From NCBI RefSeq assembly GCF_014653195.1, contig NZ_BNAH01000010.1, forward strand, positions 62,001 to 126,000: a DNA stretch of 64,000 bases, read 5' to 3'. This stretch comes from Thalassotalea profundi. GTDB taxonomy: Bacteria > Pseudomonadota > Gammaproteobacteria > Enterobacterales > Alteromonadaceae. The number at the start of each line of letters is the position of its first letter. Position 1 is the stretch's first letter. Positions 55,139-64,000 of the stretch are shown here, in pieces. Below the pieces are notes generated by a model. It saw only the letters and a list, made by a program, of their open reading frames with translations. It was not told the origin of the DNA and did no database searches. The position numbers and the translations under genes were made by a program.

Positions 55139-56383
55139 ATGGCAGTTTCCAAGAAAGTAAAAACACCCGCAGTAAAAGCGCTAGACGTTTTTGTTTGGCA
55201 AGGCGTTAACCGTAAAGGTAAAAAAGTCGGTGGCGAGCTTTCAGCTAACAGTATGTTAGAACTAAAAGCACAATTGCGTAAGCAAGGTGTTACCCCTGGT
55301 AAGGTTAAAAAGAAAGCTAAGCCTTTATTTGGATTAGGCGGCGATAAAGCCATTACCCCAATGGATATTGCCCTTATCACCCGACAAATAGCTACTATGC
55401 TTTCTGCTGGGGTTCCTTTAGTACAAACAATAGAAATGATTGGTTCAGGTCATAGCAATGGCAATGTCCAAAAGTTGATGGCAGACATAGGCAATAAGCT
55501 TTCATCGGGTATTCCATTATCGGATTGTTTACGTGAGCACCCACGATTTTTTGATGATTTATATTGTGACTTAGTCAGCTCTGGTGAGCAGTCAGGTTCA
55601 TTGGAAACTATTTATGATCGTATCGCCATGTATAAAGAAAAAGCGGAAGTATTAAAAGCTAAAATTAAAAAAGCCATGACTTACCCTATCGCTGTTTTAG
55701 TAGTAGCGGCCATAGTAACCTCAGTATTACTTATTTTTGTGGTACCCGTATTTAAAGAAATTTTCGACAGTTTTGGAGCCGAATTACCCGTTTTTACCTT
55801 ACTTGTACTGGCGATATCTGAATTTATGCAGGCCTATTGGTACTTAGGGTTAGGTGCAGTTTTCGTGGCGTTTTGGCTCTTTAAGCGTGCCCATCGCAAT
55901 AGTTTAACGTTTAGAGACAGTGTTGATAAACAAATATTAAAATTACCTGTTATTGGTGACTTATTAGAAAAAGCTGCGGTTGCTCGCTATGCTCGCACCT
56001 TATCCACGACCTTTGCTGCCGGTGTACCATTGCCTGACGCTCTAGAATCAGCCGCTGGTGCTGCAGGTAATGCAGTATTTCGTGATGCTATTTTAGAAAT
56101 TCGCTCTGAAGTAACCTCTGGTATGCAAATGAATTTAGCTATGCGTAATTGTGCTATTTTCCCAGATATGGTTATACAAATGGTGGCTATTGGTGAAGAG
56201 TCTGGTTCTGTGGATGATATGCTATCAAAAGTCGCTACTGTATATGAACAACAAGTAGACGATGCCGTAGATTCACTTACTAGTTTATTAGAACCCTTAA
56301 TTATGGCAGTACTTGGTGTTGTCATTGGTGGACTAATTATTGCTATGTACTTGCCAATATTCCAAATTGGGATGGTAGTTTAG
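55139..56383 (+). CDS. pilC: Type IV pilus inner-membrane platform protein PilC
   Basis: A 414-residue GspF/PilC-family protein with two homologous halves and three membrane helices (about 185-210, 230-255 and 385-408). Segments such as DIALITRQIATMLSAGVPLVQ, SGEQSGSLE, ARTLSTTFAAGVPLPDALE and IGEESGSVDDML are family signatures. It couples PilB to the pilin pool. GAAGTG lies before the ATG. Confidence 0.96.
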   Translation: MAVSKKVKTPAVKALDVFVWQGVNRKGKKVGGELSANSMLELKAQLRKQGVTPGKVKKKAKPLFGLGGDKAITPMDIALITRQIATMLSAGVPLVQTIEMIGSGHSNGNVQKLMADIGNKLSSGIPLSDCLREHPRFFDDLYCDLVSSGEQSGSLETIYDRIAMYKEKAEVLKAKIKKAMTYPIAVLVVAAIVTSVLLIFVVPVFKEIFDSFGAELPVFTLLVLAISEFMQAYWYLGLGAVFVAFWLFKRAHRNSLTFRDSVDKQILKLPVIGDLLEKAAVARYARTLSTTFAAGVPLPDALESAAGAAGNAVFRDAILEIRSEVTSGMQMNLAMRNCAIFPDMVIQMVAIGEESGSVDDMLSKVATVYEQQVDDAVDSLTSLLEPLIMAVLGVVIGGLIIAMYLPIFQIGMVV

Positions 56384-56392
56384 ACTTTTAAT

Positions 56393-56430
56393 ATCGTTAG
56401 TTGTCGGCATAAATGCCGACAACTAACGAT
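56393..56430. repeat. Perfect 18-bp-arm palindrome after pilC
   Basis: ATCGTTAGTTGTCGGCAT, two A, and its exact reverse complement form a 38-bp hairpin nine bp after the pilC stop. It shares TTTATGCCGACA-like words with the cluster at 49033. It has no T tract, so it is more like a repeat or an mRNA-stabilising stem than a terminator. Confidence 0.75.
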
Positions 56431-56520
56431 GTACATACGATAAAATAATTATTCGGCTATCATTGTTGAGCTAAAGCCCAACCAACAAAATTTACCTATA
56501 TCTTAATTTAAGGCTTATTT

Positions 56521-57405
56521 GTGTTTGAACAATTAATTAGTACTTTTCATCAAAGTCCTGCTTACTTTTATAGTTTTATTGCTGTGCTGGCATTACTTAT
56601 TGGTAGTTTTCTGAACGTTGTTATATTTCGTTTTCCTAAAATGCTAGAGCAAGGCTGGTACCTTGAATGTCGGGAATTTTTAGCCGATGAAGTCAAAGGT
56701 ATTCCCGCTAAAGACATTAAGCCGCTAACATTATCTAAGCCCAACTCCACCTGCCCTAGTTGCGGCCATGAAATTAAGTTTTATGAAAACATACCAGTTA
56801 TCAGTTGGTTATTTCTAAAAGGTAAATGTAGCCAATGTAAAAACTCTATCTCTATACGTTACCCAATAATTGAAGCAATAACTGCTGCGTTAAGCCTAGT
56901 TATTGCTTATCGCTATGGAGTAACAGAGCAAACTTTATTTTTATTAATACTTACTTGGGGCTTAATCGCCTTAACAATGATCGATTTTGATACCATGTTA
57001 TTACCTGATCAAATTACATTACCATTAATGTGGTTAGGTTTATTGATTAATATAAACGGGCTATTTATCCCGCTAGAGCAAGCTGTTATAGGGGCCGCCG
57101 TTGGTTATATGAGTTTATTCACCATTTTTTGGCTGTTTAAACTGATCACAGGTAAAGAAGGAATGGGCTACGGAGACTTTAAACTAGTAGCTGTTTTTGG
57201 GGCTTGGATGGGCTGGCAATTATTACCCTTACTAATTTTAATGGCGTCTTTGGTTGGCGCAATTGTTGGACTATCGTTAATGGCTTTTAAAGGACATAAA
57301 CGCGAACAAGCGATACCATTTGGCCCATATTTAGCGGTAGCTGGCTGGATCACTTTACTTTGGGGTGAAGGTATTTGGCAATGGTATCTAAGCGTTATTT
57401 TATAG
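56521..57405 (+). CDS. pilD: Prepilin peptidase / N-methyltransferase PilD
   Basis: A 294-residue inner-membrane enzyme with about eight helices. The cytoplasmic loop has four Cys (CPSCGHE and CSQCKN). The two catalytic Asp are in MIDFDTMLLPD and GMGYGDFK. It cuts the PilA leader after Gly and methylates the new Phe. Start is GTG with AAGG eight bases before. It sits 16 bp before coaE, as in many gammaproteobacteria. Confidence 0.97.
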   Translation: MFEQLISTFHQSPAYFYSFIAVLALLIGSFLNVVIFRFPKMLEQGWYLECREFLADEVKGIPAKDIKPLTLSKPNSTCPSCGHEIKFYENIPVISWLFLKGKCSQCKNSISIRYPIIEAITAALSLVIAYRYGVTEQTLFLLILTWGLIALTMIDFDTMLLPDQITLPLMWLGLLININGLFIPLEQAVIGAAVGYMSLFTIFWLFKLITGKEGMGYGDFKLVAVFGAWMGWQLLPLLILMASLVGAIVGLSLMAFKGHKREQAIPFGPYLAVAGWITLLWGEGIWQWYLSVIL

Positions 57406-57421
57406 GTGCATGTAGTCAACT

Positions 57422-58036
57422 ATGTCAAATTTCATTGTAGGACTTAGCGGTGGTATTGGTAGCGGAAAAACTACAGTATCAGATTTATTTCAACGAAGCG
57501 GAATAAGTGTGGTTGATGCCGATATTATTGCTAGAAACGTTGTGAAGAAAGGCAGTGATGCGCTTACACTCATTGTGAATCATTTTGGACAAGAATATTT
57601 AACACAAGAAAGCGAGTTAGATCGCGCTAAGTTGCGCACGCGTATTTTTAGTAATGAAAGTGATAAAACATGGCTTAACAATTTACTCCACCCATTAATT
57701 AGGCAACAGATCATCGCTGCACTCAAACAAGCACCTAGTGAATATTGTTTGTTAGTTGCCCCGTTATTATTAGAGAATCAGTTAGAGAAATTAGTCGATC
57801 GCGTACTCATTGTTGATGTCAATGAAGCCACTCAAATACAACGTACTCTATTAAGAGATAGTAGTAATGAAAGTGAAATACAGGCGATAATTAATAGTCA
57901 AATTTCACGTAAATTACGTTTACAAGCCGCTGATGATATTATCAATAATGATAACGTCTCTTTCGATGAGCTTGCAGAAAGTGTGGCAAAGCTGCACCAG
58001 AAGTATTTAAAAATGAGTCAAAATGTAAATAAATAA
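57422..58036 (+). CDS. coaE: Dephospho-CoA kinase
   Basis: A 204-residue P-loop kinase with GLSGGIGSGKTTVSDLF, DADIIARNVV and VAPLLLEN. It phosphorylates dephospho-CoA, the last step of coenzyme A synthesis. Its place after pilD and before zapD is the usual one. Length is normal. Confidence 0.97.
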   Translation: MSNFIVGLSGGIGSGKTTVSDLFQRSGISVVDADIIARNVVKKGSDALTLIVNHFGQEYLTQESELDRAKLRTRIFSNESDKTWLNNLLHPLIRQQIIAALKQAPSEYCLLVAPLLLENQLEKLVDRVLIVDVNEATQIQRTLLRDSSNESEIQAIINSQISRKLRLQAADDIINNDNVSFDELAESVAKLHQKYLKMSQNVNK

Positions 58037-58132
58037 GTAAATGTTCGCTATTATCGACTTTTTAGCAAAATTATTAGCCATTTAGATCAAGCCTCGTTAG
58101 TATATTAAAGATTTCTGTTAATACTGAGTACT

Positions 58133-58879
58133 ATGCAACACGTTTTATATGAACACCCTCTCAATGAGCGGATACGAAGTTATCTTAAGCTAGAGCAAAT
58201 GTTTGCTCAAGCAAGAGCAAGTGTCGCCGCTGATACCAATATTAGCTACCATATCTTTTTTAATGCCCTCTTCTCAATTATTGATACGTTAGAGCGAAAT
58301 GATATTCGCGGTGATCTCATTAAAGACCTTGAGAAGCTCGAACAAAATTTAGTGATATGGTCAAAATCACCCGAGATAAATAATGATGCTCTACAAGAAA
58401 ATTTAAGACAGGTAATTGAGCTGATTTGTCAGTTAAAAAGAAAAACACCACAGTGGTGCCAAATTAAGAATGACCAATTTTTGATGGGGCTAAAGCAACG
58501 CTATGCAATTCAAGGTGGCAGCTGTAGTTTTGATTTACCCCAATTACAATTTTGGTTAAAACAACCAGTTACCATCATTACAAATAATATGGCTGAGTGG
58601 CTGCAATTGTTTACTCAAATAGAACAAGCACTATCATTAATTTTAAAGTTTATCCGTCAACGTGTTTTATTTGAAAGCATTTCCACTGACAGCGGCTTCT
58701 ATCAAGATAGTGGCGAAGGACTGTTAATGTTAAGAATCAAAGTTGCCCACGATGCACCTTATTATCCTACAGTCAGTGGCAATAAGTTACGCTATTCAAT
58801 ACGTTTTATGCTCGCAAATGATGAAATGGGTAAACGCTATCATAGCCTCCCTACTATATTCCAACTCGCTCGTTGCTAA
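58133..58879 (+). CDS. zapD: Cell division protein ZapD
   Basis: A 248-residue all-helical and beta-strand protein of the ZapD (YacF) family: YEHPLNERIRSYLKLE at the start, NDIRGDLIKDLEK, and YSIRFMLANDEM near the end. ZapD binds and bundles FtsZ at the division ring. It lies between coaE and yacG as in E. coli. Confidence 0.96.
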   Translation: MQHVLYEHPLNERIRSYLKLEQMFAQARASVAADTNISYHIFFNALFSIIDTLERNDIRGDLIKDLEKLEQNLVIWSKSPEINNDALQENLRQVIELICQLKRKTPQWCQIKNDQFLMGLKQRYAIQGGSCSFDLPQLQFWLKQPVTIITNNMAEWLQLFTQIEQALSLILKFIRQRVLFESISTDSGFYQDSGEGLLMLRIKVAHDAPYYPTVSGNKLRYSIRFMLANDEMGKRYHSLPTIFQLARC

Positions 58880-58960
58880 CCTAAATATCTAGATGAAGTT
58901 ATAAAATTAAATGCTATAATTTGCCTAAGTAATAAAGTAATAGAGTAATAGAGTTAATTT

Positions 58961-59197
58961 ATGACATCCCTAGTATCCTGCCCTACTTGTAAAAACCAAG
59001 TTGCTTGGCTTCCTGAAAATGAATATCGTCCTTTTTGTAGCAAACGTTGTCAGTTAATTGATTTAGGTGAGTGGGCTGATGAAGGCCATAAAATATCGCA
59101 ACCTATTCAAGAAAATATCGACTTAAACGAAGAAATGCTTGATGCATTAGAAGAGCAGTTTTTACAACAAAATAAATTTTTTGTAGAGCCTGAGTAA
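58961..59197 (+). CDS. yacG: DNA gyrase inhibitor YacG
   Basis: A 78-residue zinc-ribbon protein with CPTCKN and [17 protein letters not shown]. YacG binds GyrB and can block gyrase. It is the last gene of pilD-coaE-zapD-yacG. The C-terminus is acidic. Confidence 0.95.
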   Translation: MTSLVSCPTCKNQVAWLPENEYRPFCSKRCQLIDLGEWADEGHKISQPIQENIDLNEEMLDALEEQFLQQNKFFVEPE

Positions 59198-59363
59198 AGA
59201 TAGTACACAGGAGCTATATAGCTTGGGCTTGCCGCCACAATTGCCTGTAGTTAGGTAATAAAAACGCAAATACCGATAATGCTAACGATAATGTTTAAGC
59301 TTACTGTCAGCATAAATGCGCTACCTAGATAATTTAGATTATTTATTGGCCGTGAACACTATA

Positions 59364-59762
59364 TTACAAAAGTAACGCTTCAAGTTTTTCAATGATGGCT
59401 TGATTAGCCTCAGGGAAATCAAGTGCCGATAGATCGTTAATATCAAACCAACTTTCTTGTTGTCCTTCTTGGGCACTCGGTTCCCCTAAATAATTATCAA
59501 CAACAAATACCTCAAGTAATACACTCTTATCTGGATAATCATGAGCTATTTCAACAAGCGGTAAACAAGAAAGTACTTCTATTCCTATTTCCTCTTTTAG
59601 CTCTCTATAAAGCGCTTGTGCAACACTTTCGCCTGTTTCCACTTTACCACCTGGAAATTCCCACTTCCCTCCTTGGTGAACATGCTCAGCGCGCTTCGTT
59701 AAGAAAACTTGTTTATCCGATAATATAACGCCGACAGCAACATGAACGCGTTTTTTAGTCAT
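59364..59762 (-). CDS. mutT: 8-oxo-dGTP diphosphatase MutT
   Basis: A 132-residue Nudix hydrolase with the full Nudix box GGKVETGESVAQALYRELKE-EIG. The start MTKKRVHVAVGVI and the short length match MutT. It removes 8-oxo-dGTP from the nucleotide pool. It is read leftward, facing yacG, and is separated from secA by a terminator. Confidence 0.94.
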   Translation of the reverse strand: MTKKRVHVAVGVILSDKQVFLTKRAEHVHQGGKWEFPGGKVETGESVAQALYRELKEEIGIEVLSCLPLVEIAHDYPDKSVLLEVFVVDNYLGEPSAQEGQQESWFDINDLSALDFPEANQAIIEKLEALLL

Positions 59763-59785
59763 TAATACTTCTCCAAAGATATAAA

Positions 59786-59809
59786 AATGCCAATCATAAG
59801 ATTGGCATT
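59786..59809 (-). terminator. Terminator of secA
   Basis: AATGCCAATC and GATTGGCATT, with a 4-base loop, are followed on the minus strand by TTTTTATA-type sequence. It lies 28 bp after the secA stop and before mutT. Confidence 0.9.
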
Positions 59810-59836
59810 AATAAGTGTTTAATAATCGCAATGGTA

Positions 59837-62518
59837 TTAGGTTAATTTACCGTGACACTGCTTATATTTTTTACCTGAGCCACAAGGACATGGATCATTT
59901 CGACCTACACGTGGTACACCAGAATCTTGCGCAGGAGAACTCGCTGATTCATGCGTGTATTCTTTAGGTACTTCATCAGACTTTCTATGTTGTTCTTCTA
60001 CTGCTTCAACATCAGATTCTGCTTTAATTTGTACTTTACTTAAAACACCAATAACATCAACTTTTAAGTTCTCTAATAACTCAGAAAATAATTCAAATGA
60101 TTCACGTTTATATTCTTGTTTAGGATTTTTCTGAGCATAGCCTCGTAAATGAATACCTTGGCGTAAGTGATCCATCGCTGCTAAATGCTCTTTCCAATGG
60201 GAATCTAAACTTTGTAACATTACCGCTTTTTCAAAATGGCGTAATACTTCTGCGCCCACTTGCTCTTCTTTTTCACGGTAGGCTTGAGTAACCGTTTCAA
60301 GAATTTTTTCACGTAATGTTTCTTCGTGTAATTTAGTATCTTCTTCAAGCCATTTTGCAATAGGCATTTCAATAGCTAACTCACCTTTGATGCGTTCTTC
60401 AAGCCCTTGAATATCCCACATTTCATCTAATGACTGAGGAGGAATGTGTTGATTAATTATCCCTTCAACAACATCAACACGAATATTATCAATAATTTCA
60501 CTAATATCCGCCTCTTCCATTAATTCGTTACGTTGCTCATATATCACTTTACGTTGATCGTTAGCAACATCATCAAATTCTAATAACTGTTTACGCACAT
60601 CAAAGTTACGTCCTTCAACTTTACGTTGTGCATTTTCAATACTTTTAGTTACCCACGGATGTTCAATTGCTTCACCACGTTCCATCCCTAATTTACGCAT
60701 CATGTTACTAATACGTTCAGAGGCGAATATACGCATTAAGCCATCTTCCATCGACAGATAGAAACGTGTTGACCCCGCATCCCCCTGACGACCAGAACGA
60801 CCACGTAACTGGTTATCTATTCGACGCGATTCATGACGCTCTGTAGCAACTATGTGCAAACCACCTAACTCTAGAACTTTGTCGTGCTGTTCTTGCCACT
60901 CTTTTTTAACTTGTGCTATTTTTTCTTCTGTTGGGTTTTTAATCTGCGCAATCATCGCGTCTAAATTACCACCAAGCACGATATCCGTACCACGACCAGC
61001 CATGTTAGTCGCTATAGTTACTGCACCCACCTTACCAGCATCAGCAACAATCTCAGCTTCTTGTGCATGAAATTTAGCATTTAATACTTTGTGCTTAATT
61101 TTGGCTTTCTTTAAAAATGAAGAAAGAAATTCAGAGGTTTCAATACTAATAGTACCAACTAATACCGGTTGACCACGCTCTACACAATCTTGTATATCGG
61201 TTAAAATAGCATCGTATTTTTCTTCTGCTGTTAAGTAGATAAGGTCTGGCAAATCTTTACGAATCATAGGTTTGTTAGTTGGCATAACAACCGTTTCTAA
61301 TCCGTAAATATGGTTAAATTCGAATGCTTCTGTATCAGCAGTACCAGTCATACCTGACAATTTATTGTATAAACGGAAAAAATTTTGAAAGGTAATAGAC
61401 GCTAATGTTTGATTTTCATTTTGTATTTTCACACCTTCTTTAGCTTCAACAGCTTGATGTAAGCCTTCTGACCAACGACGGCCTTCCATAGTTCGGCCTG
61501 TATGCTCATCAACAATCACAATTTCATCATCTTTAACGATATAATCGACATCTTTTTGAAAGAGCTTATGTGCACGTAGTGCCGCCATTACATGGTGAAG
61601 CAAAGTAATATTAGAGGCAGAGAATAATGAATCACCGTCTTGAATCAGGCCCTTTTCGATCATTATTTCTTCAATACGGATTTGACCTCGTTCGGTTAAA
61701 TATATTTGTTTTGACTTTTCATCTACAGTGAAATCACCGGTGCTTTCTTCACCTTCTTTATCTTCTTCAGCTTGTTGCTCAAGCGTTGGCACAACAATGT
61801 TAATTTGACGATATAACTCAGAACTATCTTCTGCTTGCCCAGAAATAATAAGAGGCGTTCTTGCTTCATCTATTAAGATAGAGTCAACCTCATCAACTAC
61901 AGCAAAATTTAGTGGCTTTTGAACTCTTTCTTCTGGCGAAAAGGCCATATTGTCTCGTAAGTAATCAAAACCGAATTCATTATTAGTACCATAAGTAATA
62001 TCAGCTTCATAAGCCGCTTGCTTATCAGCATGTGCCATACCAGCAATATTACAACCTACTGTCATTCCTAAAAATTCAAATAAAGGGCGACTCCAATCAG
62101 CATCACGAGAGGCTAAGTAGTCGTTAACCGTAATTACATGAACACCTTTACCTGTTAATGCATTTAAATACGAGGGTAATGTAGCAGTAAGAGTTTTACC
62201 TTCACCGGTACGCATTTCTGCAATTTTACCGTCATTTAGTACCATACCACCAACTAACTGTACATCGAAGTGGCGCATACCAAATACACGTTTACTTGCT
62301 TCACGTACAACCGCAAACGCTTCAGGCAAAATAGACTCTAAGCTTTCGTCATGGCTTAAACGCTCTTTAAATTCTGTGGTTTTTGCTTTTAGTTCTTCAT
62401 CAGATAGAGCTTCAAATTCTGGCTCTAAGGCATTAATTTTTACTACTTCTTTGCGCATTTGTTTGAGCAATCTATCGTTACGACTACCAAACATTTTTGT
62501 TAAAAAATTTCCAAACAT
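59837..62518 (-). CDS. secA: Preprotein translocase ATPase SecA
   Basis: An 893-residue motor with Walker [24 protein letters not shown], the helicase motifs [10 protein letters not shown] and RGRSGRQGD, and the C-terminal zinc site [13 protein letters not shown]. It drives secreted proteins through SecYEG. It follows the M23 peptidase gene by 104 bp on the same strand. I see no secM-like arrest peptide upstream. Confidence 0.98.
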   Translation of the reverse strand: MFGNFLTKMFGSRNDRLLKQMRKEVVKINALEPEFEALSDEELKAKTTEFKERLSHDESLESILPEAFAVVREASKRVFGMRHFDVQLVGGMVLNDGKIAEMRTGEGKTLTATLPSYLNALTGKGVHVITVNDYLASRDADWSRPLFEFLGMTVGCNIAGMAHADKQAAYEADITYGTNNEFGFDYLRDNMAFSPEERVQKPLNFAVVDEVDSILIDEARTPLIISGQAEDSSELYRQINIVVPTLEQQAEEDKEGEESTGDFTVDEKSKQIYLTERGQIRIEEIMIEKGLIQDGDSLFSASNITLLHHVMAALRAHKLFQKDVDYIVKDDEIVIVDEHTGRTMEGRRWSEGLHQAVEAKEGVKIQNENQTLASITFQNFFRLYNKLSGMTGTADTEAFEFNHIYGLETVVMPTNKPMIRKDLPDLIYLTAEEKYDAILTDIQDCVERGQPVLVGTISIETSEFLSSFLKKAKIKHKVLNAKFHAQEAEIVADAGKVGAVTIATNMAGRGTDIVLGGNLDAMIAQIKNPTEEKIAQVKKEWQEQHDKVLELGGLHIVATERHESRRIDNQLRGRSGRQGDAGSTRFYLSMEDGLMRIFASERISNMMRKLGMERGEAIEHPWVTKSIENAQRKVEGRNFDVRKQLLEFDDVANDQRKVIYEQRNELMEEADISEIIDNIRVDVVEGIINQHIPPQSLDEMWDIQGLEERIKGELAIEMPIAKWLEEDTKLHEETLREKILETVTQAYREKEEQVGAEVLRHFEKAVMLQSLDSHWKEHLAAMDHLRQGIHLRGYAQKNPKQEYKRESFELFSELLENLKVDVIGVLSKVQIKAESDVEAVEEQHRKSDEVPKEYTHESASSPAQDSGVPRVGRNDPCPCGSGKKYKQCHGKLT

Positions 62519-62622
62519 CTTGTTAAACCATTTTGAGAAGAATATCTTCCGTACTAAAATAAAAGTGCTCGAATATATCGAACACCAAAAACAGGGTTAA
62601 TTTGCAGATTATATCAAGTGAA

Positions 62623-63525
62623 TTACTTTGCTTTACGATAAACGTATTTCACGGGATCTATTTGCTTATTATTTCGCAATATTTCATAGTGAACATGTGG
62701 GCCAGTAGAACGTCCGGTACTACCCATTCTTGCAATCGCTTGACCTTTATTTACTACTTCACCAACATTAACTAATATTGTTTTGTTATGGCCGTATCGC
62801 GTTTTAATACCCTTGCCATGATCAATTTCAATTAAATTACCATAGCCGTAACGCTCACTAGCCCATGTTACAACACCAGCTGCCGTAGCAATAATTTCCG
62901 CATCCTCTTTACCTGCGAAGTCAACACCCTTGTGCATTGCTGGACGGCCATTAAAAGGATCTTTTCGTACTCCAAAGTAAGACGAAAGCCAACCTTTTAA
63001 TATTGGGCGACCAGATAAATAGCTTGTATTTTCTATATGGTGTCCTAAGGTTACAGATTCAAGTAATTTAAGCTGTTTTTCTTTCAAGCTTAATTCGTCA
63101 CCTAGTACTTCAACATCATTAAATAATTGAGTTAACGAAACTCTTTCTATTGGTTGCGATTGAATCATTGGCCCTCCACTAGGTGGAAGCTCAGAAAAAT
63201 TAAATTCATTTTCAGGGATATTAGCCTCTTCAGCTAAACGATCCCCCAAGGCATTTAAACGTAAAACTTGGCTTTGTAATTCAGCTAATTTTATTGTTAA
63301 CGCGGTAACTTGTTGGCTTTTTTCGCTTAAAGCTAAGTCTTTTTGAGATTCTGTATTGGTAAAGGTATAGAGAGGCTTTTCAGGCTGAGCTTCAGAAGAG
63401 AGTAATAAATGAACAATTACACCTGAAATAACGGCAAACGCCAGCGCTGCTGATATCCAATGAAGTTTATTTAACTTCATTTGAAATCTAACGTTCTTTC
63501 CTCGATATAGTAATGTTAAACTCAT
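62623..63525 (-). CDS. M23 family peptidase, membrane-anchored
   Basis: A 300-residue protein. A basic N-terminus and one helix (about 22-43) are followed by a coiled coil (about 65-100 and 130-155) and a C-terminal lysostaphin-type domain with MHKGVDFAG, GNLIEIDHGKGIKTRYGH and GPHVHYE, which hold the zinc ligands. It should cut peptidoglycan cross-links in the periplasm. It lies between dciA (divergent, 40 bp away) and secA; relatives often have the same neighbours. Confidence 0.93.
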   Translation of the reverse strand: MSLTLLYRGKNVRFQMKLNKLHWISAALAFAVISGVIVHLLLSSEAQPEKPLYTFTNTESQKDLALSEKSQQVTALTIKLAELQSQVLRLNALGDRLAEEANIPENEFNFSELPPSGGPMIQSQPIERVSLTQLFNDVEVLGDELSLKEKQLKLLESVTLGHHIENTSYLSGRPILKGWLSSYFGVRKDPFNGRPAMHKGVDFAGKEDAEIIATAAGVVTWASERYGYGNLIEIDHGKGIKTRYGHNKTILVNVGEVVNKGQAIARMGSTGRSTGPHVHYEILRNNKQIDPVKYVYRKAK

Positions 63526-63565
63526 AAGTATTATCTATCGGCTTCACTTAATATAGGGTTAATCT

Positions 63566-64000
63566 ATGGCTCAAAAATCAAAACTACCAATAGATATGTC
63601 AACCTTGTTTTCCGAAACGTCAGGCACTTTGGCACAAATTGCGAAAAAAACCAACTCTTTAAAAATATTAGCTGACATTGTACGACAAAGTTGCCCTGAC
63701 CTGCCAGCAGAAGTATGGCAAATTGCCAATTTCACGCAAAATACTTTAGTTATTGAAGTAAATTCAGCTATCTGGGGTCAACGTTTACAATTTGAAAAAG
63801 TAAAAATTTGTCAGCAATTAGCCATTGCTACCGATAACTTATTTACACAAGTTTCAATAAAAGTTTCGCCATACCGCAGTAAAACATCATATACGGTTCC
63901 TATTTCAGATAAAAAAGCAAAAACTCAATATATCTCTAGTGCTACAGCACATCAATTAAATGAAGTAGCAAAGAATGCCCCTGAAAGCTTGAAGAAAAAA
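63566..64000 (+). CDS. dciA: DciA helicase-loader family protein (DUF721), cut by window edge
   Basis: My translation gives 145 codons without a stop, from ATG 63566 to the edge. The N-terminal block SLKILADIVRQSCPDLPAEV with WQIANFTQNTLVIEV and AIWGQRLQFEK is the DUF721 pattern. DciA is the ancestral loader or partner of the replicative helicase DnaB in bacteria lacking DnaC. Its place next to secA and near lpxC is the same in Vibrio. The C-terminus is missing here. Confidence 0.9.
   Translation, partial: MAQKSKLPIDMSTLFSETSGTLAQIAKKTNSLKILADIVRQSCPDLPAEVWQIANFTQNTLVIEVNSAIWGQRLQFEKVKICQQLAIATDNLFTQVSIKVSPYRSKTSYTVPISDKKAKTQYISSATAHQLNEVAKNAPESLKKK

Noticed and set aside
62519..62622. secM-type arrest peptide upstream of secA
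   Set aside because: The gap is only about 100 bp and has no suitable frame; the gene before secA is an M23 peptidase.
1..64000. CRISPR arrays, tRNA or rRNA genes, insertion sequences, prophage
   Set aside because: No regularly spaced repeats, no cloverleaf or CCA-ended tRNA pattern, no transposase or phage protein among the frames I read.

Overview
The window is AT-rich chromosomal DNA from a marine gammaproteobacterium. It is most like the Alteromonadales, probably near Colwellia or Thalassotalea. The evidence is the gene content: a sodium-type stator pair (pomAB), astB, a RibBX-type ribB, many GGDEF proteins, a large TonB-dependent receptor, and the gene orders pdhR-aceE-aceF-lpd / ampE-ampD / nadC / pilABCD-coaE-zapD-yacG and dciA/M23 peptidase/secA. 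I see no rRNA, tRNA, CRISPR array, transposase or prophage gene. Most of the window is stable core genome.

Layout. 1-0.8 kb: a CheC-like protein (cut by the window edge) and a single-domain receiver. 1.2-5.5 kb: a YgjP-like metallopeptidase, yebG with a LexA box, moaA-mobA behind a molybdenum-cofactor riboswitch, the short gene rmf, a DUF3820 gene and yajQ. 5.6-8.1 kb: a VanZ-like protein, a ketopantoate-reductase-like protein and a membrane diguanylate cyclase. 8.1-14.8 kb: thiI, pomAB and xseB-ispA-dxs. 15-19.4 kb: an unrecognised secreted protein, a substrate-binding-protein/GGDEF fusion, and a MarR regulator divergent from a DUF2798 membrane protein and a siderophore-interacting-type flavoprotein. 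19.5-23.3 kb: nrdR-orf-ribD-ribE-ribBX. 23.4-32.5 kb: a GGDEF-EAL protein, glyA, and a five-gene operon (secreted hydrolase, ABC ATPase, ABC permease, ECF sigma factor, four-helix membrane protein). 32.8-41.8 kb: astB, a TonB-dependent receptor with a structured 3' region, an EF-hand miniprotein, and two sensor diguanylate cyclases. 41.9-48.8 kb: the pyruvate dehydrogenase operon with its PdhR box. 49-64 kb: ampED, a retropepsin-like protease, nadC, type IV pilus genes, coaE-zapD-yacG, mutT, secA, an M23 peptidase and dciA (cut by the right edge).

How the genes fit together. A recurring theme is cyclic-di-GMP and surface behaviour: five GGDEF proteins with five different input modules, the c-di-GMP-binding YajQ, a CheC/receiver pair, a flagellar stator and a type IV pilus assembly set lie within 64 kb. 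The metabolic blocks are compact operons: isoprenoid precursors, riboflavin, molybdenum cofactor and pyruvate dehydrogenase. Regulation visible in the DNA includes a Moco riboswitch, a LexA box, a PdhR box and two MexR-like boxes over a promoter.

The least explained pieces are: the sigma-factor/ABC-transporter/hydrolase operon; the secreted unknown protein beside the substrate-binding GGDEF fusion; an A7 tract that puts the DUF2798 start out of frame; the structured RNA region after the TonB receptor; and a family of short palindromic intergenic repeats. I did not find a clearly new multi-gene defence or mobile system. All functional calls rest on reading motifs and on remembered family features, not on database searches.
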